A DNA stretch of 64,000 nt from Arthrobacter sp. ISL-85 (lineage in GTDB: Bacteria; Actinomycetota; Actinomycetes; Actinomycetales; Micrococcaceae), in contig NZ_JAGGPQ010000005.1 in assembly GCF_018613675.1 (NCBI RefSeq), positions 395,974 through 459,973 of the forward strand, given 5' to 3'. Positions 16,556-26,161 of the stretch are shown here, one piece after another (the first letter of the stretch is position 1; each line of letters begins with the position of its first letter). The notes under the pieces were generated by a model. That model was not told the DNA's origin. It saw nothing but the letters and a program-made list of their open reading frames with translations, and ran no database searches. The translations under genes and the position numbers were made by a program.

Positions 16556-18608
16556 CCTTGCTGCCGGTGAAGCTGCGCAGACGGCGGGCGAGCAGTTCGT
16601 TATCGAACTGCTCGACCGCGCCGTTGCCGGCATGGGCGGACAAAGCCGCACCGGACAACACGAAATGGCCCGCCAGGTGGCCCGGGCCATCGAAACAGGC
16701 AACCATCTGTTGGTCCAGGCCGGCACCGGTACCGGCAAGTCGCTGGCCTACCTGGTGCCGCTTATTGCCCATGCCCTGGAAAGCAACAAGCCGGCCCTGG
16801 TGTCCACGGCCACGCTGGCACTGCAGACCCAGATTGTGGGCAGGGACCTGCCCCGGCTCTTGAAGAACATCACGCCTGCGCTGGAAAGGCCCGTCAAGGT
16901 TGCCCTGGTCAAAGGGAGGTCCAACTACGCGTGCCGCCACAAGCTCGAGGGCGGCTTCCCGTCAGAGGAACCGTCCGAAGGACAGCTCTTCTCCCTGGGA
17001 GAGGACACCAGTGTTCCGCATTTCGCCGCTTCCGTGGGCGGACCGTCGTCGCAGCTTGGCAAGGAAGTGGTGCGGCTCCGCGAGTGGGCGGAGAAGACAG
17101 CCACGGGCGACCGGGACGAGCTCCTGCCCGGCGTGACCGACCGTGCCTGGCGCCAGGTTTCCGTGACCTCGATGGAATGCCTTGGGGCCCAAAAATGCCC
17201 CATGGCCGCGGAATGCTTCAGCGAGCTCGCGCGGCAGGACGCTGCCGAGGCCGATGTGGTAGTGACCAACCACGCCATGCTGGCTGTCAGTGCGTTCGAG
17301 GGCCTCGCGGTCCTGCCTGAATACGACGTCGTGGTGGTGGATGAGGCGCACGAATTGCAGGACCGGGTTACAGGAGCCGTGTCCGGGCAGTTGTCCGTGG
17401 CAATGGTCCATGCCGCCGCTTCAGGCGCCCGGAAACATACCGCCATCACCGTTGATGCCCTGAACGCCGCAGCCGCCAACCTTGAGCTGGCCCTTGCCGG
17501 CGCGCCGAACGGCCTTCTTCCCAACGGCCTGAACGATGAACAGCTGGACTGCGTGGACCAGCTGCGTGAAGCGTGCCGCGCTGCGTTGTCAGACTCCAAA
17601 GGGGACAGCAACACCACAGCCGACGGCGGCCGGCAGCTGGCCCGTTCCCGCCTCATGCTCATCCTGGAACTGTGCGAGCGGCTGATCGCCGCCCGCGAAA
17701 ACCGGGAAGTGGTGTGGTTCTCACGGGCCAGCACCTTCGATCCCGGCCAGGGTTACTCGCAGGCGGATGACGATGCGCCGGTCCTGATCAACATTGCCCC
17801 GCTGTCCGTGGCCGGCAGGCTGCGGGAAGGGCTCTTCGCCGACCATACCGTAGTGCTGACCTCCGCCACCCTGGCCATCGGTTCCGCCTTTGAACCCGCG
17901 GCCGGGGGGCTGGGCCTGATCGGCGACGGTGCCCCCAGCTGGACCGGCGTGGATGTGGGTTCGCCCTTCGACTACCCGAAACAGGGCATCCTCTACGTCG
18001 CCGGCCACCTGCCCAAGCCCGGCCGCGGCGTTTCCCCGGAGGCACTGGCAGAACTTGAAGCGCTGATCAAAGCATCCGGTGGGGGAGCCTTGTGCCTGTT
18101 CTCCTCGCGGCGGGCCGCCGAAGAGGCTGCCGACGCCCTCCGGCCCAAACTCGATATGACTGTCCTCTGCCAGGGCGAATCGACCATGACTGCCTTGGTC
18201 AAGCAGTTCGCCGATGAACCGGACACCTGCCTTTTCGGAACCATGTCCCTGTGGCAGGGCGTCGATGTTCCTGGCGGATCCTGCCGGCTGGTGGTGATCG
18301 ACCGCATCCCGTTCCCGCGGCCGGATGATCCACTGATGACGGCTCGTTCGCGTGCGGTGGCGCAGGCGGGCGGGAACGGCTTCATGTCCGTTTCGGCCAC
18401 GCACGCCGCCATCCGGCTGGCCCAGGGGGCCGGCCGGTTGATCAGGTCGACAGGGGACAAGGGCGTCGTGGCCGTCCTGGACTCGCGCCTGGCCACTGAG
18501 CGCTATGCAGGCTTCCTGCGGGGCGCCCTGCCCCCGTTCTGGGCCACCACCGACCGCTCCAAGGCGCTGGCCGCGCTGACCAGGCTGGGTGCGGACGCGT
18601 CCGGCTGA
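16548..18608 (+). CDS. ATP-dependent DNA helicase, DinG/XPD-like
   Basis: This superfamily 2 DNA helicase of the iron-sulfur DinG group has 686 residues. Walker A AGTGTGKS is at 58-65 and the DEAH box at 265-268. A cysteine cluster (NYACRH followed by the CPMAAEC segment) between them suits a 4Fe-4S cluster. The C-terminal helicase motifs include CLFSSRRAAEEAA and GAGRLIRSTGDKG. Its ATG overlaps the end of hflX by 8 bases. DinG proteins remove R-loops and unwind G-quadruplexes. No SOS box lies nearby, so damage induction is not supported here. It faces lexA convergently. Confidence 0.88.
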   Translation: MTDLAAGEAAQTAGEQFVIELLDRAVAGMGGQSRTGQHEMARQVARAIETGNHLLVQAGTGTGKSLAYLVPLIAHALESNKPALVSTATLALQTQIVGRDLPRLLKNITPALERPVKVALVKGRSNYACRHKLEGGFPSEEPSEGQLFSLGEDTSVPHFAASVGGPSSQLGKEVVRLREWAEKTATGDRDELLPGVTDRAWRQVSVTSMECLGAQKCPMAAECFSELARQDAAEADVVVTNHAMLAVSAFEGLAVLPEYDVVVVDEAHELQDRVTGAVSGQLSVAMVHAAASGARKHTAITVDALNAAAANLELALAGAPNGLLPNGLNDEQLDCVDQLREACRAALSDSKGDSNTTADGGRQLARSRLMLILELCERLIAARENREVVWFSRASTFDPGQGYSQADDDAPVLINIAPLSVAGRLREGLFADHTVVLTSATLAIGSAFEPAAGGLGLIGDGAPSWTGVDVGSPFDYPKQGILYVAGHLPKPGRGVSPEALAELEALIKASGGGALCLFSSRRAAEEAADALRPKLDMTVLCQGESTMTALVKQFADEPDTCLFGTMSLWQGVDVPGGSCRLVVIDRIPFPRPDDPLMTARSRAVAQAGGNGFMSVSATHAAIRLAQGAGRLIRSTGDKGVVAVLDSRLATERYAGFLRGALPPFWATTDRSKALAALTRLGADASG

Positions 18609-18661
18609 CTGCGGCAGCCGCCGGATCAGTCCGCGCGGCCGCCCATTAGAGGGATCGCCGC

Positions 18662-19396
18662 TTAGAGGGAACGCAGGACCGAGACGACCTTGCCCATGAT
18701 GGTGGCGTGGTCACCTAGGATCGGTTCGTACTGCGTGTTCTGCGGGAGCAGCCAGGTGTGGCCGTCACGTTGGCGGAAGGTCTTGACGGTTGCCTCATCG
18801 TCCAGCAGTGCAGCAACGATGTCCCCGTTGGCAGCGTCAGCCTGGCGCCGCACCACCACCCAGTCGCCGTCGCAGATCGCGGCGTCCACCATGGAATCGC
18901 CAGCGACTTTAAGCATGAAGAGTTCGCCCTGGCCAACCAATTGGCGGGGCAGCGGCATGACGTCTTCCACGAGCTGCTCGGCGAGGATGGGCCCGCCGGC
19001 GGCAATCCGTCCCACCAAGGGAACCATGGCCGTATCCAGTGCAGTGGGCAGCTCTGCCACCGAGGCGCCGCCACCCGTGACCTGCGGGGCAGGGGACGTG
19101 CCCGCGCCTTTGCCGCCGCCGTCCAGCGTGAGGGGCATCAGCACTTCCATGGCGCGCGGCCGCTTGGGATCGCGCCGCAGGTAGCCCAGCTTTTCCAGTT
19201 GGGAGAGCTGGTGGGTCACGCTGGACAGGCTTGCAAGGCCCACCGTGTCGCCGATCTCACGCATGGAGGGCGGGTAGCCGTTCTCGTTGACGGAGCGCTG
19301 GATGGTCTCGAGGATCTTCTTCTGCCGGGGGGTCAGGCCCTTGGCGGTCTTCTTGGATTGCGGGGCTGTCCTGCCCCCGGCGGCTGCTGCTGCCAT
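18662..19396 (-). CDS. lexA: LexA repressor
   Basis: LexA represses the SOS regulon and cleaves itself when stimulated by RecA filaments. In the 244-residue protein the N-terminal winged helix spans residues about 20-85 ([22 protein letters not shown]). The cleavage bond is A133-G134, the nucleophile S168 (GDSMVDA) and the general base K205. The linker of about 45 residues is Gly/Pro/Ala-rich and longer than in E. coli. ATG 19396 was chosen; a TTG three codons upstream is closer to the GAAAGG sequence and may be used. The promoter region carries two SOS boxes shared with the divergent LysM gene. Confidence 0.96.
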   Translation of the reverse strand: MAAAAAGGRTAPQSKKTAKGLTPRQKKILETIQRSVNENGYPPSMREIGDTVGLASLSSVTHQLSQLEKLGYLRRDPKRPRAMEVLMPLTLDGGGKGAGTSPAPQVTGGGASVAELPTALDTAMVPLVGRIAAGGPILAEQLVEDVMPLPRQLVGQGELFMLKVAGDSMVDAAICDGDWVVVRRQADAANGDIVAALLDDEATVKTFRQRDGHTWLLPQNTQYEPILGDHATIMGKVVSVLRSL

Positions 19397-19553
19397 ATTC
19401 GCCAATGCCTTTCGCTTGCCGCCGGATCTTCCGCCGGGCGCTGTCTCGACAGTGCCCCAGGAAGGACTCCCACTGTCATTGTCAGACCCTGCTGTTCAAC
19501 TTCAGTAGTGGTTGTTCTGTGGTTTCAAAACTAGGCCAGCCGCATTGCTTTTT

Positions 19554-19567
19554 CAAACATTTGTTCT
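19554..19567. promoter_or_regulatory. LexA (SOS) box, lexA-proximal
   Basis: CAAACATTTGTTCT lies 158 bases before the lexA start and is a good, slightly degenerate match to the CGAACATATGTTCG pattern. It is the nearer of two boxes to lexA and is the likely autoregulatory site. Confidence 0.8.
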
Positions 19568-19620
19568 AGCGAGTCTCGACATTGTTCGTTGATAGGTGCT
19601 AAAACTTAACAAGCAAAGTT

Positions 19621-19634
19621 CGAACATGTGTTCT
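19621..19634. promoter_or_regulatory. LexA (SOS) box, LysM-gene-proximal
   Basis: CGAACATGTGTTCT (inside TTCGAACATGTGTTCTA) matches the SOS consensus closely and lies 119 bases before the divergent LysM gene. The two boxes are 67 bases apart, so each could serve one of the two divergent genes. The rest of the 356-base gap (19397-19752) holds no other recognisable gene. Confidence 0.85.
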
Positions 19635-19752
19635 AACCAGCAGGTGCCCTATTCGAATACGCGGCCGGAGAAGCGTCCGGAAGCGGGACGAACGGCAGGG
19701 CAGCAGCCGGCGGACACCCGGGCAGCACGGCAAGTCCAGGAGGGCTTAGTTC

Positions 19753-20103
19753 ATGTCAGCTTTATCTCTTCACCAGGTTTCACCCTCGTCCACCCCCCTG
19801 CGGCTGACCGGCCGGGGGAGGATCGTCCTGATCGGAGTTCCGCTTGTAGTCCTGGCTGTACTCCTGCTGTCCCTGACCGGACTCTTTCACTCCCCGGCCA
19901 AGGCGTCCGAGTCGGCGGCGGACCTGGCGGTAACGCCCACGGTCACCGTGACGGTGCAATCGGGCCAGTCCCTATGGGCCATTGCCGGCGCCGTAGCTCC
20001 AGACAGGGATGCCCGGGACGTGGTGGCGGACATCGTCCAGCTCAACAACCTCGCCGCCGGCACCGTCCTTCCGGGCCAGCAGCTCTTTGTCCCCACGCGC
20101 TGA
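19753..20103 (+). CDS. LysM membrane protein, probable SOS-induced division regulator (ChiZ/DivS-like)
   Basis: The 116-residue protein has a basic N-terminus, one membrane helix near residues 24-44 (VLIGVPLVVLAVLLLSLTGL), and an extracytoplasmic LysM domain near 60-113 (VQSGQSLWAIAGAVAP, LNNLAAGTVLPGQQLFV). LysM binds peptidoglycan. In Mycobacterium and Corynebacterium the gene divergent from lexA encodes ChiZ or DivS, SOS-induced proteins that slow division. The same position, size, topology and an adjacent SOS box support that role here; no hydrolase catalytic domain is visible. AGGAGG at 19738-19743 fits the ATG at 19753. Confidence 0.82.
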   Translation: MSALSLHQVSPSSTPLRLTGRGRIVLIGVPLVVLAVLLLSLTGLFHSPAKASESAADLAVTPTVTVTVQSGQSLWAIAGAVAPDRDARDVVADIVQLNNLAAGTVLPGQQLFVPTR

Positions 20104-20240
20104 ACGGCGGTCCTGGTGAGTCGCGGAAGCTATGTCGAGCAGGCCAGGACGACGCCTTCCAAGGGACATCACAAGGGGCATGGCGGGGCGCGCCGCGGCG
20201 AACAACAGCTGTCACATTTTCCGGCAGTTGCCGTGGCCAC

Positions 20241-20246
20241 TAAACT
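20241..20246 (+). promoter_or_regulatory. Candidate -10 element for leaderless hisC
   Basis: TAAACT ends 6 bases before the GTG start of hisC, and no ribosome-binding sequence is present. It would make hisC the first gene of its own his transcript, independent of the LysM gene. Confidence 0.5.
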
Positions 20247-20252
20247 GTTCAG

Positions 20253-21371
20253 GTGAACGATCAGCTAGAACGTCTGAACCGTCTTCCCCTCCGCAGCAAC
20301 CTTCGCGGGCTGACCCCTTACGGGGCGCCCCAACTGGACGTCCCCATCCTGCTGAACGTCAATGAAAATACGCATGGTGTTCCTGCTGACGTGCGTGCCG
20401 CCATCAGTGCCGCCGTGACCGAGGCCGCTGCCGGTCTGAACCGGTATCCGGACCGTGAGTTCACCGCGCTGCGGAAGGCACTGGCGGAATACCTCGGGCA
20501 TGGGCTCAACGAAACCAACCTGTGGGCAGCCAATGGTTCCAATGAAATCCTGCAGCAGATCCTCCAGGCCTTCGGTGGACCCGGCCGCACCGCCTTGGGT
20601 TTCCCGCCCACGTATTCCATGTACCCCCTGCTCGCCAGTGGCACGGACACCCGCTACATCACCGGGGAACGTGCCGACGGCTACGACCTGAGCGCCGAGT
20701 CGGCCGCCCGCCAGGTCAAGGAACTGCAACCGAACATCGTGTTCCTGTGTTCGCCGAACAACCCCACCGGGACAGGACTTGGGCTGGACGTCGTGGAGGC
20801 GGTCTACGACGCGGGCGCGGACAGCCAGGCCATCGTGATCGTCGATGAGGCCTACCACGAGTTCGCGCACGACGGAACGCCCAGCGCGCTGACCCTGTTA
20901 CCCGGCCGCGAGCGGTTGATCGTTTCCCGCACCATGAGCAAGGCATTCGCCCTGGCGGGGGCCCGGCTCGGTTACATGGCAGCAGCCCCCGAGGTTGCTG
21001 ATGCCCTGCGGCTGGTCCGCCTGCCGTACCACCTGTCCGCCATCACCCAGGCCACCGCCCTGGCCGCCCTTGAACACCGCGAAGCGTTGATGGCCGATGT
21101 CCAGGACATCAAGAAGCAGCGGGACCGCATCGTAGCCGAGTTGACCAGGATGGGGCTCAAGCCTGCGGTGTCGGACTCCAACTACGTGTTCTTCGGCGGA
21201 CTGGAAAATCCACACCAGGTCTGGCAGGAACTGCTGGACACCGGTGTGCTCATCCGCGATGTGGGCATCCCCGGCCACCTTCGGGTCACGGCCGGCACTG
21301 AGGCGGAAACCACAGCCTTCCTCACCTCCCTGGAACGCATCCTTGCGGGCCACGCCGCCCTGCACGCCTAG
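20253..21371 (+). CDS. hisC: Histidinol-phosphate aminotransferase
   Basis: This PLP-dependent class I/II aminotransferase converts imidazole acetol phosphate to histidinol phosphate. The 372-residue protein opens [19 protein letters not shown] and has [17 protein letters not shown] and VDEAYHEF. The PLP lysine is K230 in [11 protein letters not shown], with the phosphate-binding ARLGYM after it. The usual upstream partner hisD is not present in the window. hisB begins 61 bases after the stop, followed by hisH and priA, so this is a his operon that begins at hisC. Confidence 0.95.
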   Translation: MNDQLERLNRLPLRSNLRGLTPYGAPQLDVPILLNVNENTHGVPADVRAAISAAVTEAAAGLNRYPDREFTALRKALAEYLGHGLNETNLWAANGSNEILQQILQAFGGPGRTALGFPPTYSMYPLLASGTDTRYITGERADGYDLSAESAARQVKELQPNIVFLCSPNNPTGTGLGLDVVEAVYDAGADSQAIVIVDEAYHEFAHDGTPSALTLLPGRERLIVSRTMSKAFALAGARLGYMAAAPEVADALRLVRLPYHLSAITQATALAALEHREALMADVQDIKKQRDRIVAELTRMGLKPAVSDSNYVFFGGLENPHQVWQELLDTGVLIRDVGIPGHLRVTAGTEAETTAFLTSLERILAGHAALHA

Positions 21372-21432
21372 ACTTGATACTGCGGCGCTGGACGCCTTGA
21401 ACCACTTCTTCTCCCACAAAGGATCCTTCACC

Positions 21433-22059
21433 ATGAGTCCAACCGGATCGAATACGGCTGCAGCCCGGACCGCCCGCATGGAGCGTGCCACCAGCGAGTC
21501 CTCCGTACTCGTGGAGATCAACCTCGATGGAACCGGAGTATCGGACATCGATACCTCGGTGCCGTTCTACGACCACATGCTGACCGCCTTGTGCAAGCAC
21601 TCCCTGATCGACATGACGGTCAAGGCCACCGGCGACACCTACATCGACGTCCACCACACTGTGGAGGACGTGGCCATCACGTTCGGTGAGGTCCTGCGCA
21701 CAGCCCTGGGCAACAAGGCGGGAATCCGCCGGTTCGGCGAAGCCACCGTGCCGCTGGACGAGGCCCTTGCCAACGCGGTGGTGGACGTTTCCGGCCGCCC
21801 CTACCTGGTGCACGGCGGCGAGCCCGCCGGTCAGGAATACCACCTGATCGGCGGCCACTTCACCGGGTCCCTGACCCGCCACGTCTTCGAGGCCATCACG
21901 CTGCATGCCGGCATCTGCCTGCACATGAACGTGCTGGCCGGGCGGGACCCGCACCACATCGTCGAGGCTCAATTCAAAGCCTTTGCACGCGCCCTCCGCG
22001 CCGCCGTCGAACCGGATCCCCGGGTTGAGGGCATCCCCTCCACCAAGGGAGCGCTATGA
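21433..22059 (+). CDS. hisB: Imidazoleglycerol-phosphate dehydratase
   Basis: HisB dehydrates imidazole glycerol phosphate in histidine synthesis. This is the monofunctional 208-residue form without a histidinol phosphatase domain. The manganese-binding [11 protein letters not shown] motif is intact, with a second histidine/glutamate set near the C-terminus ([15 protein letters not shown]). AAAGGA at 21419-21424 supports ATG 21433; the in-frame upstream start at 21244 lies inside hisC. Its stop overlaps the hisH start in an ATGA arrangement, indicating translational coupling. Confidence 0.96.
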   Translation: MSPTGSNTAAARTARMERATSESSVLVEINLDGTGVSDIDTSVPFYDHMLTALCKHSLIDMTVKATGDTYIDVHHTVEDVAITFGEVLRTALGNKAGIRRFGEATVPLDEALANAVVDVSGRPYLVHGGEPAGQEYHLIGGHFTGSLTRHVFEAITLHAGICLHMNVLAGRDPHHIVEAQFKAFARALRAAVEPDPRVEGIPSTKGAL

Positions 22060-22817
22060 GCGGGCAGGTCCTCAAAGACGGAGCAATCATCGATCCGTCG
22101 GCGGCGCGCAGGCTGCCGTCACCGGAGGGCAAGCCCACGGTCACAGTGCTGGACTACGGGTCCGGGAACGTTAGGTCAGCCGTGCGCGCCCTCGAGCGTG
22201 CCGGCGCAGAAGTGATCCTGAGCGCCAAGCCCGATGATGCGCTGAACGCAGACGGCCTGGTGGTGCCCGGTGTCGGCGCGTTCGAGACCGTGATGCGCGA
22301 ACTCAAGGCCGTGGACGGTATCCGGCTGATCGGCCGGCGCGTGGCAGGCGGGCGGCCCGTGCTTGGCATCTGCGTGGGCCTGCAGGTCCTGTTCGAAGCC
22401 GGTGTGGAACACGGCACCGAGGCCGAGGGCATCGGCGAATGGCCCGGCAAGGTGGAGGCCCTCCGCGCGGAAGTGGTCCCGCACATGGGCTGGAACACCG
22501 TCAAGGTCCCCGAAGGGTCGAAACTCTTCGCCGGCGTCGAAAATGAGCGGTTCTACTTTGTGCACTCGTACGGCGTGCAGGAATGGAACTTCGACGTCAT
22601 CCAGCCGCGGATGGCGCCGCCACTGGTCACGTGGTCTGAGCACGGTGGCCCGTTCATCGCCGCCGTCGAAAATGGCCCGCTCTGCGCAACCCAGTTCCAC
22701 CCCGAAAAATCCGGCGATGCCGGTGCGCGGCTCCTGCGTAATTGGGTGGAAGGCCTGCGCAAGCCGGCCGCATCTGACTCCGGCACGCCTGGGGCCGACG
22801 CCGGTAGTGACGCCTAG
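22056..22817 (+). CDS. hisH: Imidazole glycerol phosphate synthase, glutaminase subunit
   Basis: HisH supplies ammonia from glutamine to HisF, which is not encoded in the window. The class I glutamine amidotransferase triad is present: C106 in GICVGLQ, and the histidine and glutamate in TQFHPEKSG. The nucleophile elbow has Val where many homologues have Leu. The 253-residue protein carries about 25 extra residues before the canonical [10 protein letters not shown] strand, so the true start could be downstream. However, ATG 22056 overlaps the hisB stop, which favours the longer form. A 54-codon membrane ORF follows with no gap. Confidence 0.94.
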   Translation: MSGQVLKDGAIIDPSAARRLPSPEGKPTVTVLDYGSGNVRSAVRALERAGAEVILSAKPDDALNADGLVVPGVGAFETVMRELKAVDGIRLIGRRVAGGRPVLGICVGLQVLFEAGVEHGTEAEGIGEWPGKVEALRAEVVPHMGWNTVKVPEGSKLFAGVENERFYFVHSYGVQEWNFDVIQPRMAPPLVTWSEHGGPFIAAVENGPLCATQFHPEKSGDAGARLLRNWVEGLRKPAASDSGTPGADAGSDA

Positions 22818-22982
22818 GTGTGGTCCGTACTCCTGATGGGCCTGGCCGGCCTGCTGATTGGTGGCGGCATCTCGTTCCGGCAGCAACGCAGCCCCCTTTG
22901 GACCCAGGTGGCCTTCTACGTCCTGGCCGCCATGTCGCTGGTGGCCGCCTACCTGCTCACGCTGTCTGCCAACTCGCCATGA
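22818..22982 (+). CDS. Small two-helix membrane protein between hisH and priA
   Basis: GTG 22818 starts immediately after the hisH TAG, and the frame runs to TGA 22980-22982, giving 54 residues. Two hydrophobic segments (about 2-18 and 31-50) are separated by a short basic/polar loop ([10 protein letters not shown]), so it should be a helical hairpin in the membrane. Zero-base spacing to hisH and the 82-base gap to priA place it inside the his operon. The function is unknown. A small conserved membrane protein here seems plausible from memory of related genomes. Confidence 0.65.
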   Translation: MWSVLLMGLAGLLIGGGISFRQQRSPLWTQVAFYVLAAMSLVAAYLLTLSANSP

Positions 22983-23064
22983 GGCGGCTGCGCGGAACTC
23001 CCTGAACCGCGCCGGCCAAAAACCCGTCTTTGCCCGAACCGAAGAACCAACACCGAGGATGAGT

Positions 23065-23811
23065 ATGACCACCGCACATGACCTGCCGGTACTTGAACTG
23101 CTGCCAGCCGTCGACGTCGTCAACGGCCAGGCCGTACGGCTGGTCCAGGGCGAGGCGGGCAGCGAGACCGGCTACGGAACCCCCCTCGAAGCAGCGCTGA
23201 ACTGGCAGCAGCAGGGTGCCGAATGGGTGCACCTGGTGGACCTGGACGCAGCTTTCGGCCGGGGCTCCAACGCTGACCTGCTCCGTGAGGTGGTGGGCCG
23301 GCTGGACATCAAGGTGGAACTGTCCGGCGGCCTCCGTGACGACGAGACGCTGGAGGCAGCGCTTGACCTTGGTGTCGCCCGGGTCAACCTGGGAACGGCC
23401 GCGCTGGAAAATCCCACATGGACACAGCGGGCCATCGAGCGTTTCGGCGACAAGATCGCCGTCGGCCTTGATGTCCGCGGAACCACCTTGGCCGGCCGGG
23501 GCTGGACCAAGGAAGGCGGCGACCTCTGGGACGTGCTGGGCCGCCTCGAAGAGGCCGGCTGCGCCCGCTACGTGGTCACGGACGTAACCAAGGACGGTAC
23601 CCTCCAGGGACCCAACGTTGAACTCCTCCGCCAGATGGTGGAAAAGACCGGCAAGCCCGTAGTTGCCTCCGGCGGCATTTCCAGCCTGGACGACCTGAAG
23701 GTCCTCCGCTCCCTGGTCCCGCTTGGCGTGGAAGGCGCCATCGTGGGCAAGGCCCTGTACGCCGGGGCCTTCACGCTGCCCGAAGCCCTCGACGTCGCCG
23801 GCCGCCGCTAG
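23065..23811 (+). CDS. priA: Bifunctional HisA/TrpF isomerase (phosphoribosyl isomerase A)
   Basis: PriA is a (beta/alpha)8 isomerase that replaces both HisA (histidine) and TrpF (tryptophan) in many actinobacteria. The 248-residue protein has the catalytic aspartate D17 in [29 protein letters not shown] after strand 2, and the second aspartate region [18 protein letters not shown] 23065 is chosen because GAGG at 23055-23058 is correctly spaced; ATG 23059 is too close. Whether it truly does both reactions cannot be decided from this window, since no trpF is visible to compare. Confidence 0.92.
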   Translation: MTTAHDLPVLELLPAVDVVNGQAVRLVQGEAGSETGYGTPLEAALNWQQQGAEWVHLVDLDAAFGRGSNADLLREVVGRLDIKVELSGGLRDDETLEAALDLGVARVNLGTAALENPTWTQRAIERFGDKIAVGLDVRGTTLAGRGWTKEGGDLWDVLGRLEEAGCARYVVTDVTKDGTLQGPNVELLRQMVEKTGKPVVASGGISSLDDLKVLRSLVPLGVEGAIVGKALYAGAFTLPEALDVAGRR

Positions 23812-23830
23812 GCGCGGAAGCAGCCAGGCC

Positions 23831-24715
23831 ATGCCCAGCTCCGAAGAACCGTTAAGCCCTCAAGCCCGCCAACTCCCCGGACACATCGCGGCGGCGCTGA
23901 CCGGTGCCGGCGGTGCCACGGACTCCGCGGGCCGCCCCTGGGCCGGGCGCAGCCTCGCCGGTGAGGACGCGAAGATCCACAACTTCGGGGACGACGACGG
24001 AACGGCCGACGCCGGCTACCTCGCCGCAGTCGCCGCGCTCCGGAATGGGGTGGGTGATGAAGCTGGCGTGGTTGCCTCGCTGGCAACGGCCCGGGTCTTC
24101 ATTCCGATCGTGGCGCAGCTCGCCGAGGAGGCGGAGACTGACCTTGGGCTGCAGGCCGACAAGCAAGCGGACATGGCGCTGGTAACGCTCAAAGCGGCCG
24201 ATGGCCGGACCGCGCTGCCCGCGTTCACCTCGGCAGCCGCCCTGACCGCGTGGCACCCGGAGGCCCGGCCGGTAGCCGTCTATGCCGCCCGGGCAGCCCT
24301 TTCCGCGGTCGCCGAAGGGGCCGAACTCCTGGTCCTGGATCCGGGCGCCGACGTTACCTTCGTGGTGCGCAGGCCTGGCGTCTGGGCCCTCGCCAAGCAG
24401 CATGGCTGGACCCCCTCCTACAACGATCAGGAACTGGCCGCCGAAATGGGCCGCGCCGCCGCCGGCTTCGCCGCCGTCCGGCAGATCGCACTCCTGCCCG
24501 GCAGGGGAGTGGCCGCCAGGGCCGCCGACGGCTCCGTGCTCCCTGGCGGCGGCGCGGGGCCGGAGCTCCAGGTGGTGCTGTACCTCGAGGAAGGCCTCGA
24601 CGCCGCCGGTGTCCAGGAACTGGTGTCCGCCCTGCAGGTGGAGTGGTCGCGGAATGTATTGTTTGGGGAGCGCGTCGACTCCCTTGAAATCAAACTGCGG
24701 CGCGCCCCCGACTAG
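23831..24715 (+). CDS. SseB-domain protein
   Basis: The 294-residue protein matches the SseB N-terminal domain family, recognisable around residues 90-180 where VFIPIVAQL is followed by DMALVTLKAADGRTALPAFTS and later WALAKQHGW. Such proteins are common in actinobacteria, often beside his or transporter genes, and have no established biochemical role. It has no signal peptide or membrane segment. The C-terminal part (ELQVVLYLEEGLDAAGVQEL) is a predicted alpha/beta region. It follows priA by 19 bases and may share its transcript. Confidence 0.75.
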   Translation: MPSSEEPLSPQARQLPGHIAAALTGAGGATDSAGRPWAGRSLAGEDAKIHNFGDDDGTADAGYLAAVAALRNGVGDEAGVVASLATARVFIPIVAQLAEEAETDLGLQADKQADMALVTLKAADGRTALPAFTSAAALTAWHPEARPVAVYAARAALSAVAEGAELLVLDPGADVTFVVRRPGVWALAKQHGWTPSYNDQELAAEMGRAAAGFAAVRQIALLPGRGVAARAADGSVLPGGGAGPELQVVLYLEEGLDAAGVQELVSALQVEWSRNVLFGERVDSLEIKLRRAPD

Positions 24716-24772
24716 CCGCTGCAGGATGGGCGATCCCCGCCAGGGCAGCGGCATACCCTGAAGGACCGCTTC

Positions 24773-26071
24773 GTGAATTTCGCTCTCTACCGGGAGTTGC
24801 TTGCCATCCAGCCGATCCGGCGGCTGCTGCTGGTTGGCATGGTTGCCCGTATCCCGCACTCAGCCGCAGGGGTGCTGCTGACCCTGCACATCGTCCTGAC
24901 CCTGGGCCAGGGCTACGCGGCGGCCGGTGCAGCCGCGGCCGTCATGACCATCGGTATTGCCCTGGGCGCGCCGTGGCGGGGGAGGCGCGTCGACACTGTG
25001 GGACTGCGGACCGCGCTCATCCCGTCGGTGATTTCCGAGACGGTGATCTGGTCTGTTGTGCCGCACGTGTCCTACCAGTGGCTCCTGCCGCTGGTTTTCG
25101 TGGGCGGCCTGCTCACGCTGCCCATCTTCAGTGTGGTGCGGCAATCTTTGGGTGTCCTGGCGGAGGGCGACCAGCGGCGCACCGCGTTCGCCCTCGATGC
25201 CATCACCACCGAATTTGTCTTCATGATCGGTCCGGCCGCCGGTGCCGTCGTAGCCACCAGCGGTCACACTACTGCGGGCCTGACCGTGGTGGGCGTGGCC
25301 ACTTCCCTCTCCGGGCTGTTCCTCATGTGGTTCAACCCGCCCACCCGCACCCAGGGCCTGACAGTTGAATGCGCAGAGGATGAACAGCACGCCGCGGAAG
25401 CCGCCGTCGTTTCCACTGCTCCGGCCCATCTCCAGGAAGCGGCCGCGGAGCTGGCCCCCGCGGGAGCGGCCACCAGCGCAGCACAGCGCGGCCTGCGTGG
25501 AAGGCTGGCGGGCGGCTTCGCATGGTTCACCGCCACGGTGGCGGCACTCTTCGCCGTTGCCGCCGGCGCCGGAATGGTACTCAGCGGCACCGACGTCGGC
25601 ATTGTCGCAGCCCTGCAAAGCGGGGGCCACCAGAGCGAAATCGGAATCGTCTTTGTCTTCTGGTGCGCCGCGTCCGTAGTGGGCGGCCTGATTTATGGCG
25701 CCATGCACCGGCCCATTCCACCTGCCATCCTGCTGCTGGGCATGGCCGCCCTGACCCTGCCGATGGCGTTCGCCCACGACACTTGGACCTTGGCTTTCGT
25801 GTCCGTCCTCCCGGGCCTCCTCTGCGCTCCCGTGCTATCTGCGGCATCGGAAAAGGTCGCAGACCTGGTGTCGGAGGAGCGGCGCGGGGAGGCCATGGGC
25901 TGGTACGGTTCGGCTTTGACTGCCGGCGTTGCGCTCGGATCGCCGCTGGCCGGGGTCTTCATCGACGTCATGGGTTCGTCGGGCGGCTTCGTTTCCGTCG
26001 GCACCGCGGGCGTGGTGCTCTGCCTCGTGGGCCTGGCCCTCCAACAGCACCGCCGCCGCGCCGCCGTTTGA
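24773..26071 (+). CDS. MFS transporter
   Basis: This 432-residue integral membrane protein has about 12 hydrophobic segments and a central cytoplasmic Ala/Glu-rich loop (about 200-240). The loop between helices 2 and 3 (APWRGRRVDTVGLRTAL) is a variant of the major facilitator motif A. The start is GTG 24773 with AAGGA about 10 bases upstream. The substrate cannot be inferred. The gene follows the SseB-domain gene by 57 bases and ends at a strong terminator. Confidence 0.85.
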   Translation: MNFALYRELLAIQPIRRLLLVGMVARIPHSAAGVLLTLHIVLTLGQGYAAAGAAAAVMTIGIALGAPWRGRRVDTVGLRTALIPSVISETVIWSVVPHVSYQWLLPLVFVGGLLTLPIFSVVRQSLGVLAEGDQRRTAFALDAITTEFVFMIGPAAGAVVATSGHTTAGLTVVGVATSLSGLFLMWFNPPTRTQGLTVECAEDEQHAAEAAVVSTAPAHLQEAAAELAPAGAATSAAQRGLRGRLAGGFAWFTATVAALFAVAAGAGMVLSGTDVGIVAALQSGGHQSEIGIVFVFWCAASVVGGLIYGAMHRPIPPAILLLGMAALTLPMAFAHDTWTLAFVSVLPGLLCAPVLSAASEKVADLVSEERRGEAMGWYGSALTAGVALGSPLAGVFIDVMGSSGGFVSVGTAGVVLCLVGLALQQHRRRAAV

Positions 26072-26099
26072 ACATGCAGTACAACCGGAAGTTAAAGCG

Positions 26100-26137
26100 C
26101 GACGGCGGGACGGCCTGCAAAGGCCGTCCCGCCGTCG
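26100..26137. terminator. Bidirectional terminator between the MFS and DUF1844 genes
   Basis: A perfect 17-bp inverted repeat (26100-26116 with 26121-26137) closed by a GCAA tetraloop lies between two convergent genes. T-rich sequence (GTTCTTTCC) appears 18 bases later on the plus strand. It should insulate the two transcription units. Confidence 0.85.
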
Positions 26138-26161
26138 GACGCTGCTTGGGGGAGTTCTTTC

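Noticed and set aside
20104..20252. Possible small gene between the LysM gene and hisC
   Set aside because: The open frame there has no ribosome-binding sequence and crosses the hisC start.
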